Notes: generated by a model not told the origin, from the letters alone. Shown: positions 1-8,282, counted from the stretch's first letter. The stretch: 64,000 nt of DNA from Acidovorax sp. Leaf191 (GCF_001424425.1 NZ_LMPT01000019.1:433003-497002), one strand, 5' to 3'. Made by a program: numbers and translations.

Positions 1-99
1 CTTGGGGCGGAATTCACCCTGCTCGTCGAAGTCGGTGATGGGGAACGACAGCAGGCCGGAGCCCATGATGGATTTGAGTTCTTGCGGGTTCATGGTCAT
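1..99 (-). CDS. kdgD: 5-dehydro-4-deoxyglucarate dehydratase, N-terminal fragment (runs off the left edge)
   Basis: Only the first 33 codons are in the window. The minus-strand reading is [20 protein letters not shown] followed by [13 protein letters not shown], which matches the start of 5-dehydro-4-deoxyglucarate dehydratase, a DHDPS-like aldolase-superfamily enzyme that converts 5-keto-4-deoxyglucarate to 2-oxoglutarate semialdehyde, CO2 and water in glucarate/galactarate breakdown. ATG codons at 99 and 93 are both possible; family members usually begin MNPQ, which favours 93, and neither has a strong Shine-Dalgarno sequence. The LacI-type gene at 563 points away from it, and a palindromic operator lies between them at 246-259. 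Identification rests on recalled similarity of a short stretch. Confidence 0.75.
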   Translation of the reverse strand, partial: MTMNPQELKSIMGSGLLSFPITDFDEQGEFRPK

Positions 100-245
100 C
101 CAGTCAGATCAGATCGGTGGGTGGGAGATGGCAAAAAAACAGGCATCAGCAGCAGCGTCGTCGGCCGCGGCAGAAGTCATACAACCGCCTTGACGCGTCC
201 GCACGTACCTGGGAGATACGCTCGATTTGCATTTTTCAAGCCAAA

Positions 246-259
246 TGTTAACGTTAACA
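246..259. promoter_or_regulatory. Perfect 14 bp palindrome, probable LacI-family operator
   Basis: TGTTAACGTTAACA is a perfect inverted repeat centred on CG, the usual form of a LacI/GalR-family operator. It lies 147 bp upstream of the kdgD start and about 300 bp upstream of the LacI-type gene at 563. The inferred role is repression of kdgD by that regulator, relieved by a sugar-acid ligand. Confidence 0.7.
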
Positions 260-337
260 AACTCATCCGATACTGAGGTTAACCCTTAGTCATGCGATCT
301 CTTTGGTTATACCGCGAAGCCTCCCAAAAAATGCTTT

Positions 338-393
338 GCTATATTTTTAATAGCTTTACACGCTTGACCATCAAGCGGTAGCAGCCATTTTTA
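338..393. repeat. Dispersed double-hairpin intergenic repeat, copy A
   Basis: Two hairpins occur in tandem: GCTAT/ATAGC (338-342 with 350-354), then CGCTTGA-CCA-TCAAGCG (361-377, perfect 7 bp stem), followed by GGTAGCAGCC and a T-rich tail. The same layout recurs at 42729 and, diverged, at 52645. I recall this element as very common between genes in Acidovorax and relatives. It carries no ORF. Confidence 0.8.
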
Positions 394-562
394 TTCAAAC
401 TCGCAGACAGTCAGGCAGCGGAAATCACCCTGGGGGACGCTTTCTGGACGCTGACCCTCACAGCGGAGGCTACGCCAGCCAATGCCACACTGAGTCGCGC
501 CAGGCTCACCGCCGACCCCGTCCACGAGGCAATTCCACACTGCTTGTCGATAGACTCCGACC

Positions 563-1600
563 ATGCAAGCCCCCTCCACTCCCGCCACAGCATCCCCCGC
601 ACCGCGCGACCGCCCTGCGGTCACGCTGCGGGAGGTGGCCGAGCGCGCGGGCGTGTCGATGATCACCGTCTCGCGCGCCATCAACACACCGCACCAGGTG
701 TCGGAGGCGACGCGGGTGCGCGTGCAGGAGGCCGTCTCCAACATGGGCTACGTGCCCAACCTGGTGGCCGGGGGGTTGCGCTCGGCGCGCAGCCATGTGG
801 TCACCGCGCTGGTGCCCACCCTCACCGGGCCCTTGTTCGGCGAGATGGTGCAGGCGCTGACCGATGCGCTGGAGCTGCGAGGGTTCCAGGTGATGGTGGG
901 CCAGATCGGCTATGCACACTCGCGCGAAGACGAACTGCTGCGCGCCATCGTCGGCCGGCGCCCAGACGGCATCGTGGTCACGGGCGTCATGCATTCGCCC
1001 GAGGGGCGCCGCATGCTCATGGCATCGGGCATCCCCATTGTGGAGACCTGGGACTTCACCGACACCCCCATCGACATGCTGGTGGGCCTGCGGCACGAAG
1101 CCCTGGGTGCGGCCGTGTGCGAGCACCTGTTCGCCAAGGGCCGGCGGCGCCTGGCGCTGCTCAGCGGTGGTGACGAACGCGCCGCCCGCCGCGCCCGCGG
1201 CTTCCAGGCCGCGGCCCTGCGCCTGGGACTGCGCGAGCCGGCGGTGCGGCTGGGCAAATCCCCCACCACGCACGCCGACGGCCGTGACGGCCTGGCCGCA
1301 CTGCTGGCCGATGCGCCGGACATCGACGCGGTGTTCTGCAGCTCCGACATGCTGGCACTGGGCGTGTTGACGGAGGCACGCGTGCGCGGCATTGCCGTGC
1401 CCGGGCCGCTGGCGGTGGTGGGGTTTGGCGATATCGACTTCGCGCAGACGGTGAGCCCCAGCCTGACCACCGTGCGCATCGACGGCACGCGCATGGGGCA
1501 GATGGCGGCCCAGTTGATCGCCGACCGTGCCGACGGCAAGTCCGTGGCGGAGCCGGTGGTGGACATCGGCTTTTCCATCGTGGAGCGGGAAAGCGCATAG
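563..1600 (+). CDS. LacI-family transcriptional regulator
   Basis: A 345-residue DNA-binding repressor. The N-terminal HTH begins near residue 19 (TLREVAERAGVSMITVSRAI) with the family hinge and the typical NMGYVPN segment. Residues from about 75 form a periplasmic-binding-protein-like ligand domain ending in VVGFGDIDFAQTVSPSLTTV, which is highly typical. It resembles the GntR/gluconate branch of LacI regulators. A sugar-acid ligand is likely because the divergent neighbour is kdgD. The start is the ATG at 563. The palindrome at 246-259 is the best candidate operator. A second regulator gene begins 51 bp downstream on the same strand. Confidence 0.9.
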   Translation: MQAPSTPATASPAPRDRPAVTLREVAERAGVSMITVSRAINTPHQVSEATRVRVQEAVSNMGYVPNLVAGGLRSARSHVVTALVPTLTGPLFGEMVQALTDALELRGFQVMVGQIGYAHSREDELLRAIVGRRPDGIVVTGVMHSPEGRRMLMASGIPIVETWDFTDTPIDMLVGLRHEALGAAVCEHLFAKGRRRLALLSGGDERAARRARGFQAAALRLGLREPAVRLGKSPTTHADGRDGLAALLADAPDIDAVFCSSDMLALGVLTEARVRGIAVPGPLAVVGFGDIDFAQTVSPSLTTVRIDGTRMGQMAAQLIADRADGKSVAEPVVDIGFSIVERESA

Positions 1601-1633
1601 CTGCACCCGCCCAGGCGCCACATGCAATTTGTG

Positions 1634-1647
1634 GTGTATTGTATTGA
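1634..1647 (+). promoter_or_regulatory. Putative autoregulatory operator of the GntR/LacI chimera
   Basis: GTGTATTGTATTGA lies 4 nt upstream of the ATG at 1652. Its last 13 bases (TGTATTGTATTGA) recur exactly at 4228-4240, in front of the lyase gene. A protein bound here would overlap the ribosome-binding and start region, consistent with autorepression. Confidence 0.5.
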
Positions 1648-1651
1648 CATC

Positions 1652-2782
1652 ATGCGCAGCACCGCCAGCTCTCCGCCGGACCTCGACCAGTTCCTCGACC
1701 AGTTGGCCCACAAGGCCCAACCCGGCGAGCGCCTTCCCACCATCCGCGAGCTGATGAAGCGCTTTGGCGCCTCACAGATGCTGGTGCAGCGCGCTTTCCA
1801 GGGACTCAAGGACCGGGGCCTGATCGACTCGCAGGTAGGGCGTGGCACCTACTTTCGGGGCACCGGCGCACACCGTGCCGCAGCAGCGCCGGCTGACGGC
1901 GAGCGCCCCCGGACGCCTGCGGTCGGCACCGCCCTCCCCGCCGTGAAATCGGTGCTGCTGCTGCGCCGCTCCATCAGCATTGCGCGCGGCCGGGTACTGG
2001 TGGAAGGGCTGCAGCGACGCCTGGCGGCCGAAGGACACCGGGTGCTGGAGCTGTCGTACAACGACCCGGACCATGCACTCACCGTGCTCAAGGGCCTGCC
2101 GCGCTTCGATGCCTGCGTGGTGCAGTCCACCTTCAAGGCCATTCCCATCGCCCTGCTGGCCGCGCTGCGCGACAAGTGCGAGGTGCTGGCCGTTGACGGC
2201 GCAGCCCTGGTGGGTGCCGACGTCGAGGCCGTCGGCACCGAATGGGGCGAACCGCTGGCCGCCGCCATCGAACAGCTGGTGCAGCAAGGGCACCGGCGCA
2301 TCGCCTATGCCACGACGGCCCACCCCTATCTGGCCACGCAACTCGGGCGGCGCCGCTTTGCCAGCCTGCAGCACACACTGCCCGGCGTGGAGCTGATCGA
2401 GATCACTCTGGACCAGCTCCCACACGAGGACTACGCCACACGGCTGGTGCAGCAGTTGCAGGCCAGCGCCGGTGGCAGCGGCGCCCTGCCCTTCACCGCG
2501 CTGGTGGCCTGGGGCATCGAGGACGGTGCCCTGTTTCAGCGCCTGCTGACCCATGCCGGCATCGCCGTGCCCGCGCAGCTGAGCGTGGTGCTGCTGGGGC
2601 GCACCGACCTGGCCAACGAGCATGCCGATTTCTTCGACGTGGTGGGCTGCAGCGTGGCCGATCAGGTGGAGGCCCTGCACGGCGCCATTACCGCGCGCTG
2701 GGCGGATGCCGGCAGGCCCTACGGCATCCACCTCACGCCTGTGGTGCGTCGCTTGGGCGCATCGGTGGCGGCTTTAGCCTGA
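1652..2782 (+). CDS. GntR-type winged helix fused to a LacI-type sensor domain (AraR-like)
   Basis: A 376-residue chimeric regulator. Residues about 10-75 form a GntR winged helix (LPTIRELMKRFGASQMLVQR, then GLKDRGLIDSQVGRGTYFRG). After a Pro/Ala-rich linker, residues from about 100 form a LacI/periplasmic-binding sensor fold (SVLLLRRSISIARGR, GHRRIAYATT, LSVVLLGRTD). This architecture is known from AraR-type regulators. The frame is also open from an ATG at 1622, but 1652 is preferred because an operator-like motif lies at 1634-1647. The same motif flanks the lyase and porin promoters downstream, so those genes are its probable targets. The ligand is unknown. Confidence 0.82.
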   Translation: MRSTASSPPDLDQFLDQLAHKAQPGERLPTIRELMKRFGASQMLVQRAFQGLKDRGLIDSQVGRGTYFRGTGAHRAAAAPADGERPRTPAVGTALPAVKSVLLLRRSISIARGRVLVEGLQRRLAAEGHRVLELSYNDPDHALTVLKGLPRFDACVVQSTFKAIPIALLAALRDKCEVLAVDGAALVGADVEAVGTEWGEPLAAAIEQLVQQGHRRIAYATTAHPYLATQLGRRRFASLQHTLPGVELIEITLDQLPHEDYATRLVQQLQASAGGSGALPFTALVAWGIEDGALFQRLLTHAGIAVPAQLSVVLLGRTDLANEHADFFDVVGCSVADQVEALHGAITARWADAGRPYGIHLTPVVRRLGASVAALA

Positions 2783-2811
2783 CAACCTGTTCACGAGCTG
2801 CCTGAGGTCGC

Positions 2812-4182
2812 TCATCGGCGAACTGGCTCCAAGCAGCCGGGTGCCACACGCGCCACCGTCTGCACCGTGAGCGCCGCCGACTCGCCCACATAGGTCTTGG
2901 CATCCAGCGCCCGCAGCAGATCGGCCGGCAGCGCACCGCCGTCAAACGGTGGCAGCGCACGGATCGCCTCCACGAAGGACACGCCCTCGGACTGCGCGCG
3001 CTGCGCTGCCGCGTAGAGCAGGCGGTGCGCTTCATGCCGGCCCATGCGCTGGGTCAGCCGCATCATCACGGCTTCGGATGCGATCAGGCCCTGCGTCAGC
3101 CCCAAATTGCGCGCCATCGCCTCTTCGTCCACGACCAGGCCGCGGGCCAGGCGCGCCAGCGTTTCCGTGACCGAGGCGGCGATGATGGCGATCTCGGGCA
3201 GCAGGGCATCCGCCACGTTGGTGGCCGATGAATCGCCCTCGTCCATGCGCACCATCGTGTCCTGCGCGGCCTGCACGCGGGTGCGCAGCATGCGTGCCAG
3301 GCTCACCAGCAGCAGCGCGGTGGAGGGGTTGCGCTTTTGCGCCATGGTGGAGCTGCCCACCTTGCCCAGGTGGAACGCCTCGGCCACCTCGCCGATCTCG
3401 GTGCGCTGCAAAAAGACGATGTCCTGCGCGATCTTCTGCGCCGTGCCAGCGAGCAAGCCCAGCGCAGCCAGGTAATCACCCGCCCGATCGAAGGACGACC
3501 GCAGCGGCAGCGGCGCTGCCAGCAGCCCCAGTTGCGCCGCCAGCCGTGCCTGGACCGCCGGCCCCAGCGGCCCAGTGGCGGCAAAGGTGCCGATGGCGCC
3601 GCCCATGCTGGCCGGGAAGGACGTGGCCAGCCGCTCGGCCAGGCGCTGGCGGCTGCGGTCGAGCTCGTCCACCCACCCCGCGAGCTTGAAGCCCAGCGTC
3701 ATGGGCAGCGCATGCTGGCCATGCGTGCGCCCTGCCATGGGCGTGGCCTGGTGCGTCAGGGCCAGCGTGGCCAGCGCATCGATGGCGCCATCCAGGTGCC
3801 CCGCCAGCAGCGCGTGCGTGCGCTTCATCTGCAACGCGCTGGCGGTGTCGAAGATGTTCTGCGTGGTCGCACCCCAGTGGATGTAGCCGGCTGCCGGCTC
3901 GCCGCACAACTGCTCGAAGCGGTGCAGCACGGGGACCAGTGGGTGCTGGGCAAAAGCGATGGCCTGGGCCAGCTGCGGCAGGTCGAACAGCTCGGCATGG
4001 GCGTTCGCGGCAATCACGGGCGCCGCCTCGGACGGGATCACGCCCAGCTCGGCCTGCGCGCGGGCCAGCGCGGCCTCCACGTCCAGCCAGGCTTGCAGCG
4101 TAGCGCCATCGCTCCAAAAGGCCTTGGCCTCGGCACTGAACCAGTGGCCCGTGATAAAGGATTCGAACATTCCGACCGCCAT
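2812..4182 (-). CDS. Fumarase/aspartase-superfamily lyase (adenylosuccinate lyase / PcaB-like)
   Basis: A 456-residue enzyme of the superfamily that eliminates fumarate or cycloisomerises carboxymuconates. Superfamily landmarks are TTQNIFDTA (near 108), GRTHGQHALPMTLG (near 155) and the signature loop GSSTMAQKRNP, where the usual Pro of GSSxMPxKxNP is Ala. It resembles 3-carboxy-cis,cis-muconate cycloisomerase and class-II lyases outside purine synthesis. Paired with a porin and a Bug receptor divergently, it more likely acts on an imported carboxylate than in housekeeping purine synthesis; this is inference. ATG 4182 is chosen over 4197 because GGAG lies 5 nt upstream of it. It converges on the regulator gene ending at 2782. 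Confidence 0.75.
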   Translation of the reverse strand: MAVGMFESFITGHWFSAEAKAFWSDGATLQAWLDVEAALARAQAELGVIPSEAAPVIAANAHAELFDLPQLAQAIAFAQHPLVPVLHRFEQLCGEPAAGYIHWGATTQNIFDTASALQMKRTHALLAGHLDGAIDALATLALTHQATPMAGRTHGQHALPMTLGFKLAGWVDELDRSRQRLAERLATSFPASMGGAIGTFAATGPLGPAVQARLAAQLGLLAAPLPLRSSFDRAGDYLAALGLLAGTAQKIAQDIVFLQRTEIGEVAEAFHLGKVGSSTMAQKRNPSTALLLVSLARMLRTRVQAAQDTMVRMDEGDSSATNVADALLPEIAIIAASVTETLARLARGLVVDEEAMARNLGLTQGLIASEAVMMRLTQRMGRHEAHRLLYAAAQRAQSEGVSFVEAIRALPPFDGGALPADLLRALDAKTYVGESAALTVQTVARVAPGCLEPVRR

Positions 4183-4226
4183 GTGTGCTCCGTTCATACA
4201 ACCTAGGGTATGTCCCTGGATTGCAC

Positions 4227-4340
4227 TTGTATTGTATTGATTTGATTAGCAAAATCTGAATAAATTCATCATCGAATGACACCAGATACGTCTTCGATTG
4301 AGTTGCATTGTATTGCATTACAAAATATCAATACATACAA
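4227..4340. promoter_or_regulatory. Divergent promoter region with clustered repeats of a TTGTATTGTATTGA-type motif
   Basis: Three motif copies lie between the lyase and porin genes: TTGTATTGTATTGA at 4227-4240, a variant with C substitutions at 4303-4316 (TTGCATTGTATTGC), and an inverted copy one base shorter at 4328-4340 (TTGTATGTATTGA on the minus strand). The first shares 13 identical bases with the site at 1635-1647. The AT-rich composition fits a bidirectional promoter controlled by the GntR/LacI chimera. Confidence 0.6.
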
Positions 4341-4383
4341 TTTGCCTGTCAGCTACAAACCCCATCCCATCGGAGACAAGTCC

Positions 4384-5412
4384 ATGACAAGGTATTCCCC
4401 GGCAGGTGCTCCCGCCTGCTCCACCCCTCTCGCGCTGTTGCTGGCCTGCGCCAGCCTTGGTGCCTGCGGTGCAGCGCAGGCGCAGTCCTCGCTCACCATC
4501 TACGGCATCGTCGACCAGGGCCTGGCCCGCGCCAACGGCGGCACCACGCCAGGCGCGCTGCTGCCCGGCCGCGGCGTGACGCCACTGGTTTGGACGCTCA
4601 AGGCCGGCAACACCTCGCGCCTGGGCTTTGCGGCGCGCGAGGACCTGGGTGGCGGCCTGTACTCGCGCTTTCAGCTGGAGCACCGCTTTGCCGCCGACAC
4701 CGGCGCGCCCAGCAACCCCAATGTGTTCTGGCTGGGCCGCTCGGTGGTGGCCGTGGGCAGCAAGGATTGGGGCGAGGTGTATGCGGGCCGCGAATACTCG
4801 GCCGCCTACACCGTGGCGCTGAACGCCGACCCCACCTACTGGAGCTACGTAAGCCAGCTCGGCTCGGCCTACACCTATGCCAACTACACGCCGGTGGCCG
4901 CCACGGTGGAGGCCTCCAACATCCGCTGGGCCAACACGGTCGGCTACAAGTCGCCCACCATTGCGGGCGTGAGCGCAGAGGTTGCCGCAGCCCTGGGAGA
5001 GGGCACGCGCAGCAACGCCACCTCGGGCAACCTGCAGTACAAGAACGGCCCGGTGTGGCTGGGCGCCGCATTTGACCGGCTCGACTCCAGCACCCACTTG
5101 GCACTGGTGGCGGGCGGATACGATTTCGGCCTGGTGCAGGCCAAGGCCAGCGTCAGCCGCGCCAAGGGCGGCCTCAACGGCGATGCCACTGCCTACAGCG
5201 TCTCGGCCCTGGTGCCGCTGAGCTTTGGCCGCACCTACGTGATGTACGGCAAGCTCAACCCAGCGACGAACCTCGATTCGCAGATGATCGGCGTGGGCCT
5301 GCAGTACGACCTGAGCAAGCGCACATTGCTCTACACCAACCTGGGTACCGCCCAGCGCGACGGGCTCACACGCACCACGGCGATCGATTTCGGCGTGAAG
5401 CACACGTTCTGA
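4384..5412 (+). CDS. Gram-negative trimeric porin (OmpC/Omp32-type)
   Basis: A 342-residue outer-membrane general porin. A signal peptide ends at AQAQ near residue 34, and the mature chain opens SSLTIYGIVDQGLARANGG, the usual betaproteobacterial porin start. Alternating beta-strand segments follow, and the chain ends VKHTF with the terminal Phe needed for outer-membrane assembly. The frame is open upstream to 4276, but ATG 4384 has GGAGAC just before it and begins the signal peptide. The Bug receptor starts 14 bp after its stop, so the two are probably co-transcribed as an uptake pair. Confidence 0.9.
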   Translation: MTRYSPAGAPACSTPLALLLACASLGACGAAQAQSSLTIYGIVDQGLARANGGTTPGALLPGRGVTPLVWTLKAGNTSRLGFAAREDLGGGLYSRFQLEHRFAADTGAPSNPNVFWLGRSVVAVGSKDWGEVYAGREYSAAYTVALNADPTYWSYVSQLGSAYTYANYTPVAATVEASNIRWANTVGYKSPTIAGVSAEVAAALGEGTRSNATSGNLQYKNGPVWLGAAFDRLDSSTHLALVAGGYDFGLVQAKASVSRAKGGLNGDATAYSVSALVPLSFGRTYVMYGKLNPATNLDSQMIGVGLQYDLSKRTLLYTNLGTAQRDGLTRTTAIDFGVKHTF

Positions 5413-5426
5413 ACAGGAGGCATGCC

Positions 5427-6407
5427 ATGCAACGCAGAGAACTCCTGAATCAAGCTGCCGCCATCGCAGCAGGCGCACTGGCACCCAGCCTCGCGGCCCA
5501 CGCCCAGAGCGACAGCAAACCCACCTCGCTCATCGTGGGTTACTCGGCCGGCGGCAGCGCCGACCTGGTGGCGCGCGTCGTGGGCACAGAGCTGGGCAAA
5601 CGCCTGTCACGCACCGTCATCGTCGAGAACGTGGCCGGCGCCAGCGGCATGCTGGCCGCTCAACGCGTGCTCAACGGGCCCACCGACGGCAGCCTGCTCT
5701 ACATGGGCGGCACCGACACGGTCGTGGTGCCCATGGTCAACGCCAAGGTCAAGCTCGACTGGGAGAACGACCTGGTGCCCGTGGGCCGCATGAGCACGGT
5801 GCCCATGATCTTCGCCGTGCCCAAGGCGGCCCCCTATGCCAGCCTGGCCGACCTGGTGGCGGCACTGCGCAAGGGCGGCAAGGACAGCATCAACTTCGCC
5901 ACGCCGGGCATCGGCACCATGCAGCACCTGTACGGCGCGCTCATCAACAAGCAGGCCAAGGTCGCCATGCTGCACGTGCCCTACCGCGGCGGCACGCACA
6001 TCACCAACGACCTGGTGGGCGGCCAGGTCGACAGCGCCATGCTGGTGCTCTCCACCGCGATGCCATTCCTCAAGGACGGCAAGATCAAGGCCCTGTCGGT
6101 CTCCGACACCGTGCGCGTACCCCAGCTTCCCGACGTCAAGCGCATCGGTGAGGAAGACGGCTTCGCCGGTATGGCTTTGCCGCTGTGGCAGGGGTTGTTC
6201 CTCAAGGCTGGCACACCCGCCACCACCGTGGCCGCGTACGACAAGGCCCTGAAGGAGACGCTGGCCCAGCCCGAGCTGCGCCAGAAGCTGCTGGACGCAG
6301 GCATCACCGTGGCACCCATGGGTGGGTCCGAGTTCAAGGCCTTCATCAAGCCCCAGGCTGCGCTGTACCGCGACATCGTGACCAACTCCAAAATCACGAT
6401 GGAGTGA
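5427..6407 (+). CDS. Bug-family (TctC/TTT) periplasmic solute-binding receptor
   Basis: A 326-residue periplasmic receptor of the Bug family, which binds carboxylates for tripartite tricarboxylate transporters. A signal peptide ends AAHAQS near residue 28. The family segment GYSAGGSADLVARVVGTELG and the VENVAGASG motif follow, with the typical GTMQHLYG and VPYRGG elements in the ligand-binding half. A clear AGGAGG lies before the ATG. It sits 14 bp after the porin. No TctA/TctB membrane genes are near, as is usual for expanded Bug families. The lyase divergent from the porin may process its ligand. Confidence 0.88.
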   Translation: MQRRELLNQAAAIAAGALAPSLAAHAQSDSKPTSLIVGYSAGGSADLVARVVGTELGKRLSRTVIVENVAGASGMLAAQRVLNGPTDGSLLYMGGTDTVVVPMVNAKVKLDWENDLVPVGRMSTVPMIFAVPKAAPYASLADLVAALRKGGKDSINFATPGIGTMQHLYGALINKQAKVAMLHVPYRGGTHITNDLVGGQVDSAMLVLSTAMPFLKDGKIKALSVSDTVRVPQLPDVKRIGEEDGFAGMALPLWQGLFLKAGTPATTVAAYDKALKETLAQPELRQKLLDAGITVAPMGGSEFKAFIKPQAALYRDIVTNSKITME

Positions 6408-6711
6408 CGGCAGACAGCAAGGCCGCCGACTGTTTGCGCAAGGCACCGCACCCTCCTGGTGGCGCTGGCGGTGCCTCCTTCGCCATGGCGGGTGGGACGA
6501 CGGGGCGGACTCAGTTGCGCACCGCGCCCGCCAGTTTTTTCACCACCGGCGCCATAGGCTCTTGTATATCGGTCACTGCGCTTGGCGCAGCCGAATGCGG
6601 TGAGAAGGCCTGGTGCCTGTCGTCGAAGCGGCACGCTGATGCTGCAGGCACAACGCCCGGTCACATTAACCGTCCAACACCGAGCGGCCGTCGGTTTTGG
6701 CGCGCAGCGCC
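6408..6711. other. Gene-free spacer between the Bug receptor and ispF, with one hairpin
   Basis: About 300 bp with no credible ORF. The only structure seen is an 8 bp perfect inverted repeat, GGCACCGC at 6442-6449 and GCGGTGCC at 6468-6475, 35 bp after the receptor stop. It lacks a U-tract, so a termination role is only possible. Confidence 0.5.
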
Positions 6712-7191
6712 TCAGGCTTTGTAGATCAGCGCCGCGGCCCGCGCTTCCATCGCCAGCCCCTGACCCACGGGCCCCAGGCGTTCGGCGGTCTTGGCTTTCA
6801 CATTCACCTGGCCCGGCTCGATGGCCAGCGCCTTGGCAATGCACTCGCGCATGCCGGGAATGTGCGCAGCCAGGCGCGGGGCCTGGGCCACCACGGTGCT
6901 GTCCACATTGCCGATGGTGTAGCCCGCAGCGCGCACGCGGCGCGCGGCTTCCGCCAGCAGCACGGCAGAGTCTGCCCCGCGGAACTGCGCGTCGGTGTCC
7001 GGGAAATGGGTACCGATGTCACCCAGGCCCGCCGCGCCCAGAATGGCGTCGGTGATCGCATGCAGCAACACGTCGGCATCCGAATGGCCCAGCAGACCCA
7101 TGGTGTGGGGGATGGTCACCCCGCCGATCACCAGCGCGCGGCCTGGCACCAGCGCATGCACGTCCCAACCTTCTCCAATCCTGAAATTCAT
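6712..7191 (-). CDS. ispF: 2-C-methyl-D-erythritol 2,4-cyclodiphosphate synthase
   Basis: A 159-residue MEP-pathway enzyme that cyclises CDP-methylerythritol 2-phosphate, releasing CMP. Length is normal. The metal-binding residues are visible: Asp10 and His12 in GWDVHAL and His44 in [14 protein letters not shown]. The family segments [10 protein letters not shown] and the C-terminal [19 protein letters not shown] are present. The usual GHGFDVH start reads GEGWDVH here. It follows ispD on the same strand after a 182 bp gap, and both serve isoprenoid precursor synthesis. Confidence 0.97.
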   Translation of the reverse strand: MNFRIGEGWDVHALVPGRALVIGGVTIPHTMGLLGHSDADVLLHAITDAILGAAGLGDIGTHFPDTDAQFRGADSAVLLAEAARRVRAAGYTIGNVDSTVVAQAPRLAAHIPGMRECIAKALAIEPGQVNVKAKTAERLGPVGQGLAMEARAAALIYKA

Positions 7192-7373
7192 GTGTGCCTT
7201 TTGTTAGCGACTTACCCAGCTCTTGTGGCGTCGTTGCCCCGCCGTGTCGTACGTGCGTACTGCCTGCGGCCAAGCGCGTCGCCAGAACCGCAGGGCTGAG
7301 CTGGTGAGCCGCTCCTGTTCCGCTGAGTTGATAAATCCGAGTCTCGCACCAGCGAATCCGCGGGCGATGTGCT

Positions 7374-8282
7374 TCAAAAAATAGTCTTGCGCCCCGTCTC
7401 GGTGGCGCCCTGCCCGCGCTCGCCGCCGAAGCGCGCCAGCGTTGTGCCGTGGCCGCGCTGGGCCAGCACGGCTTCGGCCAGTGCAAAGTCGTCGGGGTAG
7501 GTCACCTTGAAGTTCTGCGCGCCGCCAGGCACCAGGCGCGGGTGCAGGCCCATCGCCTCCATTGCGCTGGCTTCGTCGGTCACGTTCGTTCCCACCTTCG
7601 CCAGGGCATCCTGCAACGGGCCGATGCGGAACATCTGCGGCGTCTGCGCCAGCCACTTGTTGCTGCGGTCCACGGTGGAGGCCACGCGCACGCCGCCCGG
7701 GCCGTCGGTCGATGTCTTGAGCGTGTCCGCCAGCTGGTGCGCCAGCAGGCCGCCCACGCTGTCTTGCGCGCACACGTCGATGAGCCGGTCGATCTGCTCG
7801 GCCGTGACCAGGCAGCGCGCTGCATCGTGCACCAGCACCCAGTCGTCGCGCTGGGCGCCCCGCGCCTCAAGCGCTGCCAGCCCGCCCTGCACCGTGGCGG
7901 CGCGGGTGGGACCGCCGCAGTCGACGACAAAGAACGAGGGATGCGCGTGGGCCTGCAGAAAATGATCCCCAGGCGCCACGGCGACCAAGGTGCCGGCCAG
8001 GCGGCCCACACCCGCAAATGCCGCCAGCGTGTGCATGACCATCGGGTAGCCCGCCACCAGGTGGTACTGCTTGGGCAGGGGTGGCGGCGCGGCTGGCTCG
8101 CCCGCCGCGGCAGCCAGCGCGCCGAAGGCCGACACGGTGGAGCCCGCCGGCGCGGCAGGCGGTGCTGCCACCGCCCGCGACCCGCTGCCCGCGCAGGGCA
8201 CCAGCGCCCAGAACCGCCCCGGCGCCACTGGAGGGGCGTGGGACGTGGCGAGCGAGGATTGCAGCAGCGGATCGATGGTCAT
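7374..8282 (-). CDS. ispD: 2-C-methyl-D-erythritol 4-phosphate cytidylyltransferase with an unusual insertion
   Basis: A 302-residue MEP-pathway enzyme that transfers CMP from CTP to methylerythritol phosphate. It is much longer than the roughly 230 residues usual for IspD. The nucleotide-binding element starts normally (ALVPCAGSGSRA, residues 26-37), but an Ala/Pro-rich insert separates it from PLPKQY (residues 68-73); E. coli IspD has only about five residues there. The VLVHDAARCLV, QTPQMFR and TDEASAMEAMG segments are intact. Extra low-complexity residues also lie at both ends. Start is the ATG at 8282, and ispF follows on the same strand. Confidence 0.93.
   Translation of the reverse strand: MTIDPLLQSSLATSHAPPVAPGRFWALVPCAGSGSRAVAAPPAAPAGSTVSAFGALAAAAGEPAAPPPLPKQYHLVAGYPMVMHTLAAFAGVGRLAGTLVAVAPGDHFLQAHAHPSFFVVDCGGPTRAATVQGGLAALEARGAQRDDWVLVHDAARCLVTAEQIDRLIDVCAQDSVGGLLAHQLADTLKTSTDGPGGVRVASTVDRSNKWLAQTPQMFRIGPLQDALAKVGTNVTDEASAMEAMGLHPRLVPGGAQNFKVTYPDDFALAEAVLAQRGHGTTLARFGGERGQGATETGRKTIF

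Larger units (their letters stand above)
100..562. other. Intergenic control region between kdgD and a LacI-type regulator
   Basis: This 463 bp stretch has no convincing gene. From about 230 to 400 it is much more AT-rich than its surroundings, as expected of a divergent promoter region. It contains the perfect 14 bp palindrome at 246-259 and a dispersed repeat at 338-393. No -35/-10 pair can be assigned with confidence. Confidence 0.7.

Noticed and set aside
506-1720. 404-codon minus-strand open frame opposite the LacI gene
   Set aside because: His/Gly/Ala-rich composition with no domain; it mirrors the codon bias of the real gene on the plus strand.
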